Shown piece after piece: positions 1 to 9,215 of a stretch of DNA of 64,000 bases (within the stretch, counting starts at the first letter, position 1; every line of letters begins with the position of its first letter). The stretch spans positions 4,216,001 through 4,280,000 of the forward strand of contig NZ_CP013909.1 of NCBI RefSeq assembly GCF_001507645.1. The letters are read 5' to 3'. A program made the translations under genes and the position numbers. The stretch is from Hymenobacter sedentarius (lineage in GTDB: Bacteria > Bacteroidota > Bacteroidia > Cytophagales > Hymenobacteraceae). Under the pieces are notes generated by a model. It did no database searches, had not been told where the DNA came from, and saw only the letters and a list, made by a program, of their open reading frames with translations.

Positions 1-639
1 CGAGCGGCCTTTGAATTGTAGAGGTGTTTTTGTTCGTCGGACAGCCGTAGGCTTCCATCATGAGCGAGGGGAAGTAGACGGCCATCGCGGTGGCGTATGA
101 ATTCTGGCAGGATGTTGTTTACGGGGTGCACTGGGTAGCTAGGTTTTCGTTGCCAAGAAGGTGGTATCACCTGCTTCCCCCACTAATACGAAAGCCAGCC
201 ACGGCCTTGAAATACGCTGGGGCGCGGCTGCCCTGAGCAGTTGGTCTTTATTAAACTACTTCATCCTTTCCCCCTTCTGGTACCTGCAGTAATTTAGTTT
301 CGTCCGCCCCTGATAACTGTACAAAGCCCAGCAAAGCGTGACACATTTGGGCGACATAATGGAGCCTTAGTCAGGGGGAGCCCCGGGAGGAGCATGGGGG
401 TTTACCAACCTATGTAGCCCAAATATGTCACACCCCTTGAACCCTACTACGCTCGGGCTGTCCGGCAACTTCATGGGCTTTGGTTCCCATGCCGTCCTGC
501 TGACCCGGCTTGTGTTTGACATGTTGCGCATCCTTTTCCAAAACGCGGCCAATCACTTAACTGCCAGCAAATCCGCATTTTCCTGAGCCAGTGCATGGCT
601 TCCTTTCTGTCTTTCTAGCCTTTCCCGTGTTTTACTTTT
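1..639. other. Left-edge spacer, no supported gene
   Basis: I find no convincing complete gene here. A minus-strand frame is open from a GTG at 131 to the left edge (43 codons, reading VHPVNNILPEF then RHRDGRLLPL) and could be the N-terminus of a gene leaving the window, but I do not recognise it. A plus-strand gene could also end at the TAG at 19-21. The rest is low-coding-potential sequence leading into the dispersed repeat that the IS5 element interrupts. Confidence 0.3.
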
Positions 640-654
640 CGGACCGTTTGCTTA
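640..654 (+). repeat. Dispersed repeat, left half, split by IS5 element
   Basis: CGGACCGTTTGCTTA precedes the IS; after the IS the sequence resumes with TTAAACGCGCC. Removing the IS and one TTA restores CGGACCGTTTGCTTAAACGC, a copy of the window-wide intergenic repeat. Confidence 0.7.
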
Positions 655-691
655 GAGCACCTAACAAAACCGGGTTTCGTATGCAAGAGGC

Positions 692-1494
692 ATGGCAAAG
701 CAGTTGGTTACAGACGAGTTGTGGGCGGTGATAGCGGCCTTGCTGCCGCCGGCTCCGGCGCACCCGAAAGGGGGCCGGCCGCGGGTGGCGGACCGGGCTG
801 CGCTGACGGGCATTCTGTTCGTGTTGCGCAGCGGCCTGCCGTGGGAAATGCTGCCGGCGGAAATGGGGTGTGGTTCGGGCATGACGTGCTGGCGTCGGTT
901 GCGGGACTGGCACGCGGCGGGCGTGTGGCAGCGGCTGCACCAGGTGTTGCTTGACCGCCTGGGCCGGGCCGGGCAACTGGACTGGTCGCGGGCCAGCGTG
1001 GACGCGCAAAGCATCCCGGCCGCAAAAGGGGGGCACATACGGGCCCAAACCCGACGGACCGCGGCAAACCGGGCACGAAGCGCCATGTGCTGGTCGACCG
1101 GCGCGGCACCCCGCTGGCGGTACAGTTGAGCGCGGCCAATTGCCACGATTCCACCGTGTTCGGCACCCTGCTCGACGCGGTCCCGCCCGTGCGGCAGGCC
1201 CGCGGCCGCCCGCGCAAACGGCCCGGCAAGCTGCACGCTGATAAAGGCTACGATTACCGCAAATGCCGCCTGGCCCTACGCCAACGCGGCATTCAATCCC
1301 GCATCGCGCGGCGCGGCATCGAGTCGAGCGAACGGCTGGGCCGCCACCGCTGGGTGGTCGAGCGCACGTTCGCCTGGCTCAACCGTTTCCGCCGCCTGCG
1401 CGTGCGCTACGAACAACGCAGCGACATCCACTTGGCCTTCACCCTGCTCGGGTGTGCGCTCATCACCTGGAAGGCCGTCAACCGGTTTTGTTAG
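692..1494 (+). CDS. IS5-family DDE transposase, two frames joined by -1 frameshift
   Basis: The first frame (692-1129) carries the N-terminal helix-turn-helix region of IS5 transposases (LTDELW-like start, GGRPR) and the first catalytic Asp in SVDAQSI. The second frame (to 1494) carries the other catalytic residues: Asp in HADKGYD and Glu in VVERTFAWLNRFRRLR. Reading one base back at the run A4G6 (1024-1033) joins them without loss, giving GGAHTGPNPTDRGKPGTKRH and a normal-length protein of about 267 residues. This arrangement is common in IS5 relatives and suggests programmed frameshifting rather than decay. Both inverted repeats are intact, so the element may be active. Confidence 0.9.
1024..1033 (+). 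promoter_or_regulatory. Candidate -1 ribosomal slippery site A4G6
   Basis: AAAAGGGGGG is read as (GC)A-AAA-GGG-GGG in the upstream frame. A -1 slip here moves exactly into the frame holding the rest of the IS5 transposase. The effect is inferred from frame continuity only. Confidence 0.6.
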
Positions 1495-1519
1495 GTACTC
1501 TTAAACGCGCCTATCTTGT
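1487..1519 (+). promoter_or_regulatory. Possible hybrid promoter made by the IS end
   Basis: TTTG at 1487-1490 lies inside the right inverted repeat of the IS and is followed after 21 bp by TATCTTGT (1512-1519), close to the Bacteroidota -7 box TAnnTTTG. The S9 peptidase starts at 1544. The -33-like element would therefore come from the IS and the -7-like element from the resident sequence. Confidence 0.4.
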
Positions 1520-1543
1520 AGACTCATTCCTGTTCAACTTTTA

Positions 1544-3520
1544 ATGAAAAACTTTCTATTCACTATCCTAATGGCCGTGACGGGTGTGCCTACACTGGCC
1601 CAAACCCCCACGGACGCAAGTGCCCGCCGCGACATCGGCAACCTGACGGTGGAAAACATCCTCGCCCTGCCCGCCGCCCTGCTGGCGCGGGTAGACCAGT
1701 ACCAGAACGTGGGCAGCGCGAGTGTGGCCGACTGGGACCGCGAGGGCAAGGGCTTGTTCATCAGCACCCGCGCCGGCGAGGTGCCCCAGATTCACCACGT
1801 GGCCGCGCCGGGCGCCGAACGGCGGCAAATCACCGCCTTCAAGGAGCCGCTGGCCAGCGTGGCCGTCAGCCCCGACAAGAAGCACAACGGCTTCATCTAC
1901 AGCCGCGACGAGGGCGGCAACGAAAACTTCCAGGTTTATTTCTACGACCTGGGCACCGGCAGCTCCCGCTTGCTCACCGACGGCAAAAGCCGCAACAAAT
2001 TTATGGGCTGGAATACGGCTGGCGCCCAGTTGGCCTACATGAGCAACCAGCGCAACGGCACCGATGTCGACCTGTTTGTGCAAGACTTCGCCGCCGCAGG
2101 CACCACCAAGCCCACGGCCCTGCTGGAGCTGAAGGGCGGCGGCTGGGGCGTGGTGGCGTGGTCGGACGACGGCCGGCAGATGATTTTACAGAACTTCAAG
2201 TCCGTAAACGAGAGCGAGCTGTTCCACCTCGACGTGGCCCGCCGCAAGCTGGAGCTGCTGCACCCAACCAAGAAGCCCGTGGCCTACGGCGACTTTGCTA
2301 GTCGCATCACGTTCGGCGCCGATGGCAAAAGCCTGTTTCTGACCTCTGACGAGGCAAGCGAATTTCAAACCCTGCGCCACCTGGATTTGGCGAGCGGCAA
2401 ACTTACCCCGCTCACGGCCCAGATTCCCTGGAACGTGACCGGGATGGAGCGCAGCAAGGACGGCTCCAAGCTGGTCTTCACCACCAACGAGGGCGGCTTC
2501 TCCAAGCTGTACGTGCTCGACACCAAAACCCGCGCCTACAAGCCCGTGCCCAACCTGCCAAAGGGCCTCATCGGCGCACTAAAGATGAACGACGACGGCC
2601 GCCGCCTGGCCCTGACCCTGAGCACGGGCACGAGCGCCGCCGACGCCTACGTGCTGGACCTGACCGGCAACCGGCTCACGCGCTGGACCACCAGTGAAAC
2701 CGGTGGCCTCAACCCCGCCACCTTTCCCGAGCCGACCCTGATTCAGTACCCCACCTTCGACCAGGTGAACGGCAAGCCGCGCCTGATTCCCGCCTTTGTG
2801 TACCGGCCCAAGAACGCCACCGGCAAAACCCCGGTGCTGCTCAGCATTCACGGCGGGCCGGAGGGGCAGTCCCTCCCCAGCTTCGTCCCGCTTTACGCCC
2901 TGCTGGCCAACGAGCTGGGCATCAGCATCCTCGTGCCCAACGTGCGCGGCTCGATCGGCTATGGCAAGACCTACGTGGCCCTCGACAACGGCCCCAAGCG
3001 CGAAGACTCCGTGAAGGACATCGGCGCCCTGCTCGACTGGATTGCCACCCAGCCCAACCTCGACGCCTCCCGCGTGGCCGTGTACGGCGGCTCCTACGGC
3101 GGCTACATGTGCCTGGCCACCATGACCAACTACAACGCCCGGATGCGCTGCGGCGTCGACTTGTTCGGCATCAGCAACTTCGCCACCTTCCTCAAAAACA
3201 CCAGCTCTTACCGCGCCGACCTGCGCCGCGTGGAGTACGGCGACGAGCGCGACCCGGCCATGATGAAGGCGTTTGAGACCATCTCGCCCATCAACAAAAT
3301 CCAGAACATCACCAAGCCCATGCTGGTGTACCAGGGCAAAAACGACCCCCGCGTGCCCCTCTCGGAATCCGAGCAAATGGTGGCCGGGCTGAAAAAGCAG
3401 GGGAATACGGTCTGGTACATTATGGCCAAAGACGAAGGCCACAGTTTGGCCAAAAAGGCCAACCGCGACTACACCTACGGCGCCATGATGCTGTTTCTGC
3501 GGGATAATCTGGTGAAGTAG
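1544..3520 (+). CDS. Secreted S9 family prolyl oligopeptidase-type peptidase
   Basis: 658 residues. An N-terminal signal peptide (MKNFLFTILMAVTGVPTLAQ) sends it to the periplasm or outside. Residues about 60-390 form a WD/PD40-like beta-propeller, and the C-terminal third is an alpha/beta hydrolase. The catalytic Ser is S517 in YGGSYGGYM; D601 (KNDPRVP) and H633 (DEGHSL) complete the triad, so it should be active, cleaving short peptides as S9C-type acyl-aminoacyl or oligopeptidases do. It is a single gene ending at a strong hairpin terminator it shares with the convergent DUF885 gene. The IS5 element ends only 43 bp upstream of its start and probably altered its promoter. Confidence 0.93.
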   Translation: MKNFLFTILMAVTGVPTLAQTPTDASARRDIGNLTVENILALPAALLARVDQYQNVGSASVADWDREGKGLFISTRAGEVPQIHHVAAPGAERRQITAFKEPLASVAVSPDKKHNGFIYSRDEGGNENFQVYFYDLGTGSSRLLTDGKSRNKFMGWNTAGAQLAYMSNQRNGTDVDLFVQDFAAAGTTKPTALLELKGGGWGVVAWSDDGRQMILQNFKSVNESELFHLDVARRKLELLHPTKKPVAYGDFASRITFGADGKSLFLTSDEASEFQTLRHLDLASGKLTPLTAQIPWNVTGMERSKDGSKLVFTTNEGGFSKLYVLDTKTRAYKPVPNLPKGLIGALKMNDDGRRLALTLSTGTSAADAYVLDLTGNRLTRWTTSETGGLNPATFPEPTLIQYPTFDQVNGKPRLIPAFVYRPKNATGKTPVLLSIHGGPEGQSLPSFVPLYALLANELGISILVPNVRGSIGYGKTYVALDNGPKREDSVKDIGALLDWIATQPNLDASRVAVYGGSYGGYMCLATMTNYNARMRCGVDLFGISNFATFLKNTSSYRADLRRVEYGDERDPAMMKAFETISPINKIQNITKPMLVYQGKNDPRVPLSESEQMVAGLKKQGNTVWYIMAKDEGHSLAKKANRDYTYGAMMLFLRDNLVK

Positions 3521-3564
3521 ATTACATCATGCCCCGGGCACGGCCAAAGCCCTTTTAATTGGAA

Positions 3565-3610
3565 GAAGGCCCTCATGCTGCGACAAGCTCAGCATGAGGG
3601 CCTTCTTTTA
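3565..3610. terminator. Rho-independent terminator, bidirectional
   Basis: A perfect 16-bp stem (3565-3580 with 3590-3605) has a 9-base loop and is followed by TTTTATTT. It sits between convergent genes and can serve both. Arm and loop read CATGCTGCGACAAGCTCAGC, resembling a hairpin repeat I recall as frequent in Hymenobacter-like genomes. Confidence 0.9.
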
Positions 3611-3615
3611 TTTAA

Positions 3616-3668
3616 CCCTCGTTTTAATTAACGGAGCGCGTTACCCTTTGGACAGTTTCGCTGTACCG
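3616..3668 (+). repeat. Dispersed intergenic repeat, long form, diverged
   Basis: TTAATTAACGGAGCGCGTTA then GACAGTTTCGCTGTACCGG follows the layout of the long form (GAACGGAGCGCGTTTA, spacer, ACCGTTTTCGTGAAC) with several changes. Confidence 0.5.
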
Positions 3669-3684
3669 GTCGGCCACCAGCCGC

Positions 3685-5475
3685 TCAGGGCCGAGACCCG
3701 CTCGGGGCCAGCATGAGTTCGCGGATGTATTTCACGGGCGCGGTGCCGTAGCTCAGGAATTGTTCGTGGAAGGCCTTGAGGCCAAAGGCCGGGCCTTGCT
3801 GCCGCTTTAGCTCGTCGCGCAGGGTCAGAATGGCGGAGTAGCCGGCAAAGTAGCTGCTGAGCTGCACCTGGCTCAGGGTAGCGCGCCGCCACTTGCCGCG
3901 GGCTTCGGCTTCTTCCTGAAAGCCCTCGCGGCGCAGCATGGCCACAACCTGGTTCTCGCTCATGTTATTGACTTGAATGGCGCGGTCAATAATGGTGTTC
4001 AGCGTTACACGCATGTTGTTCTTGTCCTCAATCAGCCACATTTCGTCGGCGTTGTTGCCGTAACCATTCTCCAGCATCATGCGCTCGGCGTACACGGCCC
4101 AGCCCTCCGCCATGGCGCCGTTCCAAAACAAGCTTTTGACGAGCGAGGGCGAGCGGTTGGCGTACATCAGCTGGGTGTAATGGCCGGGAATGGCCTCGTG
4201 AATGTTCACAATTTGCAGCGTGTAGTCGTTGTACTCGCGTAAGAAGCTTTCGGCCTGGGTTGCCGTCCACTCCCCCGGAATCGGCGTGATGTAGTAATAG
4301 GTGGCGGCGGCCGGGTCGTACGGACCCGGGGGCAACACCCCGGCGACCACGCCGCTTCCGCGCAGGTAGGGCGGCGTTTCGCGCACGACCAGCGGCTTCG
4401 TGGGGTCTTGCGTCAGCAACTTCTTCTCGTTCACAAACGCCACCAGCGTGGGAATCTGGGCCCGGGCGGCGTCGACCAATCCCTCGCGTGAGGCATGTTT
4501 CCGGCTGAGCTGGTCGAGGACGGCCGCAATCAGGGCCAGCGTGTCGGCGGGGGCCTTCTGGCCGGGCAGGTACGTGGGGTAGAGGCGGGCGGCGCGCCGG
4601 CCCATGTCGTGCAGCAAGTCGGTTTTGTGCTGCTGGGCTTGCCGGTACACCGCCTCGGCGGGGAACGGCGACTGAATGTCGTAGGCAAACTTCTGGTCGT
4701 AGAGCTTCTGGCCAATGCGGAACGAGCGGAACTGGCCCGCCGGCAAGACCTCGTTTTTCAGAAAATCCAGGTACCCTTGCATGGCTTGCCGGGTGGCGGC
4801 CACACGGGCCATGAAGGCTTGCTTTTCGGCCGCACGCAGGCCCGACCGCTGCACCGAGTCGGCCAGGGCCGGGCCAAATACGGCCAGTCCGCCCGCCAGC
4901 TGTTGCAGCGCCAATTCGGTATGCTCCTTGGTGGGGGTGCTGATGTTGGCGCGGGCCGCGGCGTAGTAGTCAGCGGCGTGGCTGATTTTGTCGGAAATGT
5001 TGCGCAGGCGCCGGTCGAGGCGGTAGTAGCGGCCGTTAAGCAGCGGGGCCACGACGCTGCCCAGGTTGTAGGTGGCGGGGTTCCACTGCCATTCCCGCAG
5101 CGTGTCGGCGTACCAGCGCCGGGCGCGTAGCTCGTTGCGCAGCAGGCGCAGGTCAATCTGGTTGGCGGGCGAGAGGCGGGCCAGCTCAAACGTGCCGAGC
5201 GTGGCCAGGTTCTTCTTGGCAAATGCGGCGTCGCGCTGGCGCTGGGCCGCGTCGGGAATTACCAGCAGCGAGTCGTACTTGTGGTAGCCCTTGGTGGTTG
5301 CCAGTTCCGGGTCCTGGCGCCACAGCGCCAGCAGAAACTGGCGCTTGAAGGCGTCGAACCGGGTATCTGGGCTGGGGGCGGGAGCCGCCGGGGCGTGTCC
5401 GGTGGCGGCCAGGACCAGCAACGCGCATGCGACGGCGGTCAGGCAGTTAGTGAGAAGACAGAAGGGAGTTCGCAT
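3685..5475 (-). CDS. Secreted DUF885 family protein, putative metallopeptidase
   Basis: 596 residues from the chosen ATG at 5475, which opens a clear signal peptide (MRTPFCLLTNCLTAV, then VLAATGHA). The C-terminal DUF885 domain contains HEAIPGH (H426, E427, H432) and a later Glu in MAEGWAVYAE (about E457), an HExxxxH-plus-Glu pattern of this predicted zinc-hydrolase family. Substrates are not firmly established; peptides are the usual proposal. The upstream 75 bp closely resemble those of the M1 aminopeptidase gene at 19115-21499, including an identical CTACCTTTCCGGATGCG spanning the start codon, suggesting common regulation. Single-gene unit. Confidence 0.88.
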   Translation of the reverse strand: MRTPFCLLTNCLTAVACALLVLAATGHAPAAPAPSPDTRFDAFKRQFLLALWRQDPELATTKGYHKYDSLLVIPDAAQRQRDAAFAKKNLATLGTFELARLSPANQIDLRLLRNELRARRWYADTLREWQWNPATYNLGSVVAPLLNGRYYRLDRRLRNISDKISHAADYYAAARANISTPTKEHTELALQQLAGGLAVFGPALADSVQRSGLRAAEKQAFMARVAATRQAMQGYLDFLKNEVLPAGQFRSFRIGQKLYDQKFAYDIQSPFPAEAVYRQAQQHKTDLLHDMGRRAARLYPTYLPGQKAPADTLALIAAVLDQLSRKHASREGLVDAARAQIPTLVAFVNEKKLLTQDPTKPLVVRETPPYLRGSGVVAGVLPPGPYDPAAATYYYITPIPGEWTATQAESFLREYNDYTLQIVNIHEAIPGHYTQLMYANRSPSLVKSLFWNGAMAEGWAVYAERMMLENGYGNNADEMWLIEDKNNMRVTLNTIIDRAIQVNNMSENQVVAMLRREGFQEEAEARGKWRRATLSQVQLSSYFAGYSAILTLRDELKRQQGPAFGLKAFHEQFLSYGTAPVKYIRELMLAPSGSRP

Positions 5476-5545
5476 CCGGAAAGGTAGTCCAAGGATGTCC
5501 GTATGCTGCCACGCCCACACATATTTATACCCTCCTGTGAATGAA
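5476..5545 (-). promoter_or_regulatory. Upstream region shared with the M1 aminopeptidase gene
   Basis: Read on the minus strand, GAGGGTATAAATATG, GGCGTG, ATACGGAC and CTACCTTTCC occur in the same order and nearly the same spacing as upstream of the M1 gene (21500-21575). TACCTTTC (5479-5486) resembles the Bacteroidota -7 box but ends only 3 bp before the ATG, so the transcription start is uncertain. Confidence 0.5.
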
Positions 5546-5590
5546 CGGAGCGCGTTCAAGCCACTACCGTTAGAGTGAACGGAACGGTCT
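5531..5590 (+). repeat. Dispersed intergenic repeat, long form
   Basis: TGAACGGAGCGCGTTCAAG, a short spacer, then ACCGTTAGAGTGAACGG. The second block is an imperfect palindrome (CCGTT...AACGG). Confidence 0.8.
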
Positions 5591-6100
5591 ACTTCTTTTT
5601 CAACCTCCCAGTACTCCTTGATGCCGGGGATTTTTTTATTCTACCTGCGCCAGGACGTGTCCAGCACCTGGTGCTAATCGGCCCGCAGCGCGAGGGCCCC
5701 GGTAATTAGTGATTGTCGGGCGATTGACTGAGAAAAACCCAGTTAACCGCGCGAATGGTCAGCAACAACGCACTGCCAACCAGGCCCAGTGCGCGGCGGA
5801 GGAAAGGAAAACCAGTCATGGGACGGTAAGGAAAAGTGGAGGAAGGCCGTTGTGCGAGTGTGGTCGGAAAAAGAGCCGGCGACGGCCCAAGTTAACAAAG
5901 GCATTTCACTTATCGGGGCAACTTCTTCGACCACTCGGAGGGGCACACGTGGCGATGGGCAAAACCGTCTGGGGCACCTTCTTGCGATTCGCTCCTTTCG
6001 CTGTTCGGAACCGTTTTCTTGAACAAAGGGCCGAGACGTTATGTAGCATCGTTTTCTTTCTGAGGGACGTTCAAAGAGTGGCCAGTTGCCTCGCTTTTTT
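5591..6100. other. Spacer of 510 bp without a recognised gene
   Basis: It lies between the start of the DUF885 gene and the end of the next S9 peptidase gene. Open frames of about 130 codons occur on both strands but have no recognisable domain and read poorly. I see no further structure. Confidence 0.6.
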
Positions 6101-8461
6101 TTAGAGCACCCCGTCGCGCGGGTCGGTCTTGGCATTCATCAGATAGTCCTGCGGCGGCTCGATGCCCGCCAGGTGGCGTACGAAGTAATCCCAGCGGCGG
6201 CGGGTCATGTAGGGCGCATCCGGGCCGTAAGCGTGCTGCGCGTTTGGAAACACCACCAGGTCGAAGGTTTTATTCGCTTTGATTAAGGCGTCTACCACCA
6301 GCATCGTATTGGTAGGCGGCACGTTGTTGTCCATTAAGCCATGGGCCAGCAGCAGCTTGCCTTTGAGGTTTTTGGCAAACGGCGCGTTGGCCTGCGAGCT
6401 GTAGTTGGACGCGCCATCGGCTTGCGGCGTGAGCAGGCCGAGGTAGCGCTCGCCCCAGGCGTCTTGGTAGCTGCGCACGTCGTGGTCGCCCGATTCGGCG
6501 ATGCCCACTTGGTAGAAATCCGGGTAGCGGAACAGGGCCGCCGCGGCCGCGTACCCGCCGCCGGAATGCCCCCAAACGCCCACCCGATTTAGGTCGAGGT
6601 AAGGGTAGCGCTGGGCCAGCTGCCGCAGGCCGCTCACCTGGTCGGACAGGGTATTTTCGGCAATGTTGCCGTAGCACGCGTCCTGAAAACCCTTGGAGCG
6701 AAAGGGGTTGCAGCTGCCTTCAATCAGCACCACCACAAAGCCCAGTTCGGCCAGCGCCTGGTGGTCGCCCCGCCCCGCGTTAAACGACCAGCCAGCGCCC
6801 GTGTTGGCCGACAGGGGGCCGGTCTGGGGGCCGGGGTAGATGTAGTTGATCACCGGGTACTTCTTGGTCGGGTCTAAGTGGGTGGGCGTGTACATCAGGC
6901 CGTAGAGGGTGAATTGCCCGTCCTGTGCCTTGACGGTGATGGCCGTGGGCGGCTTCCAGCCGGTGGCGGCGAGCCGCGAAATGTCCGTTTTTTCCAGGGG
7001 CAGCACCACCTGGCCGGCGCGGGTGCGCAACTGGCTTACGGGCGGCGCGTCGTGCTGCGAATAGCTGTCGACAAAATAGCGGCCAGAGGGCGCAAACGTG
7101 ACCAGGTGGTGGCCGGCCTCGGGCGTGAGCAGGGTCAGGTGCTTACCGTCCATCCCCATCCGGTACAGGTAGGTGAAATAGGGATTGCCCGGCTCCCGCC
7201 CCCCTGCCAGAAAGTAGAGCTGGCGCGCTTTCTCGTCCACGTGCACCAGCTGCCGCACCGCCCACTTGCCGGCGGTGATCCGGTGCTTGGGCCGGCCGGT
7301 GGTGGCGTCGTAGAGGTAAAAGTGGGCCCAGTTGTCGCGGGACGAGCACCAGAGTACTTCGTTGGTGTTGGGCAGGTAGTGCCAGTTCATGGCTTCGCGG
7401 CCCGATTCAAAAAAGGTCGCCACCGTTTCGGAAAAGACGTCCCGCACGCGGCCGGTCGCGGCGTCGGCCACGCGGAAGGTTACCTGTTTGCGGTCGCGCG
7501 AGCTCGACACAAAGGCCAATTGGGTGGCATCGGGGCTCCACTCCACGTCGCCCATGCCCCGGCCCTCGCACGCCAGGTTGGAGCAGCTCGAGCTGCGGCG
7601 CGGGTCGGGCGCCAGCGCCAGCCGGATCATCTTGGGCTGGTCCACTTCCAGAATGACCCGCTCGATGGCGATGACGTCCGGGTCGCCGGGGAGCGGGTAC
7701 TTCCAGGTTTTTAGCGTCGGCCGGCCGACGTTGGTGGTCACCAGGTACATGTCGCCCACCCGCCGCTGGTCCTGCCGGAAAGTCGCGATTTTACGCGAAT
7801 CGGGGGACCAGCGCAGCACGGGCTTGTCGGTGGTCGCATAACCGGCGTTGTCGGTGGCATAGCCAAAATCCTTAATCCCGTCGGTGGTCAGCGCGGTTTC
7901 GGCCTTGGTTTTGGTATCGCGCACCCACAGGTTGTAGTCGCGCAGAAACGCCACCCGCCGGCCATCGGGCGACTCGACTTCGTTCTGGGCGCTGGCCGCG
8001 GCGCTCGGGCTGAGGGCCGGAATCGGGTCGGCGCTGACGTGGCCGCTGGCCGCGTCGTATTGCCAGTTCTTGTCCTCGGCCGCGAAGCGGACCTGTTTCC
8101 CATCGGGCGAGAAGGTAAAGGTGCGGAACGGCAGGCGGGTCGCCTCGTAGCGTTTGCCGCCGGCCGTGCCCAAGGCCGCCGCCAGCTTGGCCGGGTCGAA
8201 GGCGGCCGTTTTGGTCTTGCGAACCGGGTCCACCAGAACAAACTCACTGCCCTGCGGCGTGAGCACCCGGTACCAGAAGCGGTCGCCTGCCAGCCAGGTG
8301 GGTGGGCTCATGCTGCGGTCAACCAGCGGCAGCGTGTTGTACCCCATGAAGCGCTCGGCCCGGGCGTAGTCCTGCGCTGTAAGGGCGGGCAACTGCTGGG
8401 CGGATGCCGCCGTCAGGAGTCCAATGCTAGCAAGAGGAAGCGAAAGTAAAGACTTGTGCAC
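6101..8461 (-). CDS. Secreted DPP4-like S9 peptidase
   Basis: 786 residues with a signal peptide (MHKSLLSLPLASIGL, cleaved near SAQQ). The N-terminal 500 residues form the dipeptidyl-peptidase IV beta-propeller, with repeated WSPDS and FSPDG blades. The C-terminal alpha/beta hydrolase has S633 in GHSGGGYAA, D711 in GLMDNNVPP and H743 in PNAQHAYG, a complete triad. The family removes dipeptides from peptide N-termini, mainly after Pro or Ala; this specificity is inferred. A TACCTTTC box at 8506-8513 gives a leader of about 40 bp. It stands alone in its transcription unit and is the second of two S9 enzymes in the first 9 kb. Confidence 0.92.
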   Translation of the reverse strand: MHKSLLSLPLASIGLLTAASAQQLPALTAQDYARAERFMGYNTLPLVDRSMSPPTWLAGDRFWYRVLTPQGSEFVLVDPVRKTKTAAFDPAKLAAALGTAGGKRYEATRLPFRTFTFSPDGKQVRFAAEDKNWQYDAASGHVSADPIPALSPSAAASAQNEVESPDGRRVAFLRDYNLWVRDTKTKAETALTTDGIKDFGYATDNAGYATTDKPVLRWSPDSRKIATFRQDQRRVGDMYLVTTNVGRPTLKTWKYPLPGDPDVIAIERVILEVDQPKMIRLALAPDPRRSSSCSNLACEGRGMGDVEWSPDATQLAFVSSSRDRKQVTFRVADAATGRVRDVFSETVATFFESGREAMNWHYLPNTNEVLWCSSRDNWAHFYLYDATTGRPKHRITAGKWAVRQLVHVDEKARQLYFLAGGREPGNPYFTYLYRMGMDGKHLTLLTPEAGHHLVTFAPSGRYFVDSYSQHDAPPVSQLRTRAGQVVLPLEKTDISRLAATGWKPPTAITVKAQDGQFTLYGLMYTPTHLDPTKKYPVINYIYPGPQTGPLSANTGAGWSFNAGRGDHQALAELGFVVVLIEGSCNPFRSKGFQDACYGNIAENTLSDQVSGLRQLAQRYPYLDLNRVGVWGHSGGGYAAAAALFRYPDFYQVGIAESGDHDVRSYQDAWGERYLGLLTPQADGASNYSSQANAPFAKNLKGKLLLAHGLMDNNVPPTNTMLVVDALIKANKTFDLVVFPNAQHAYGPDAPYMTRRRWDYFVRHLAGIEPPQDYLMNAKTDPRDGVL

Positions 8462-8505
8462 AGGCTTTGCAGATAATAGAGGTGAAAACAGTCTTTTTGC
8501 TGGGT

Positions 8506-8513
8506 GAAAGGTA
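8506..8513 (-). promoter_or_regulatory. Candidate -7 promoter box for the DPP4-like gene
   Basis: TACCTTTC on the minus strand matches TAnnTTTG at 7 of 8 positions and is 44 bp upstream of the ATG. Confidence 0.45.
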
Positions 8514-8625
8514 CTGGCGAAGAGGTCTGCTAGCTAGCAGCGCAAGCATAAAACCATGCCCAGCCCACCCGGTCAATCGTGCTGTTGCGTGAGCGCACTC
8601 AGCAGGTGCTGCCGGTAGCGTTGGA

Positions 8626-8656
8626 CGCTCCTTTTACTGTCCGGACCGTTTAGGGT
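8626..8656 (+). repeat. Dispersed intergenic repeat, short form
   Basis: CGCTCCTTTTACTGTCCGG followed by ACCGTTTAG, matching the left part of the short form. Confidence 0.7.
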
Positions 8657-8744
8657 AGCTCTGTGCGAGTCATTCATCTCCGGTCTTGGCCCGCTAGCGT
8701 GCCTGCCTGGCCAGCGAGCGGGGGCGCCCGGCAGGGCCGGCCGC

Positions 8745-9068
8745 TTACATTCGTTTGGTGAACACTAGCGTGGTCGTACTGCCCAGGTGGTCGCCGCCCC
8801 CGTAGGTGCTGGTCAGGCCATACCCTTCTTGGTAGAGCTGGGCCAGGAGTTGACGGGTCCGCTCGGCTGCCGCGCCCGGCGCGCGTAAGTCCCGCGGCTT
8901 AAACTCGCGGTGTTCAGGCGCGCCCGTTGGCCGCGCAATGTCCATAATCAAGTTGTTGCCATTGTCAAATAGGCGGACGACCACCACCGCCGGGGAGGTG
9001 GTTTGCCCCTGGGCCGGGCCAGCGGCCCACCCCACGAAGCAGGCGCACCAGAAGAGAAGGGTTTTCAT
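8745..9068 (-). CDS. Small secreted protein of unknown function
   Basis: 107 residues from the ATG at 9068, chosen because it opens a signal peptide (MKTLLFWCACFVGWAAG, cleavage near AQGQ). The mature part of about 85 residues contains VVVVRLFDNGNNLIMDI and ends STTTLVFTKRM. I do not recognise a family. It is predicted to be periplasmic or secreted, with no membrane segment after the signal. It lies alone between two repeat copies. Coding use matches the neighbours, so I think it is real. Confidence 0.65.
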   Translation of the reverse strand: MKTLLFWCACFVGWAAGPAQGQTTSPAVVVVRLFDNGNNLIMDIARPTGAPEHREFKPRDLRAPGAAAERTRQLLAQLYQEGYGLTSTYGGGDHLGSTTTLVFTKRM

Positions 9069-9215
9069 GGCGCCAACTTCGGGTGGGCGGCTGAGGAATG
9101 GATGAAGGGCAGGTGCCCCGCACGGGGTTGGGGACACGTTTCAACCAGGTAAATACTTAGCATCTGGCCCGCCGCCCTGTTTACCCATCCCTCCCCCTTA
9201 AACCCTAAATAATGT

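Larger units (their letters stand above)
655..1500 (+). mobile_element. IS5-family insertion sequence (846 bp)
   Basis: The ends are 19-bp inverted repeats with one mismatch: GAGCACCTAACAAAACCGG at 655-673 against the complement of 1482-1500. TTA is duplicated on both sides (652-654 and 1501-1503), which fits the TNA targets typical of IS5-family elements. The element carries one transposase in two overlapping frames. It lies 43 bp upstream of a secreted S9 peptidase, and its right end may supply part of that gene's promoter. The target was a copy of the dispersed intergenic repeat. Confidence 0.93.

Noticed and set aside
367..552. 61-codon minus-strand ORF in the left spacer
   Set aside because: No start context, domain or plausible composition.
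5743..6135. 130-codon minus-strand ORF
   Set aside because: No domain, poor composition, and overlaps the end of the S9 gene.
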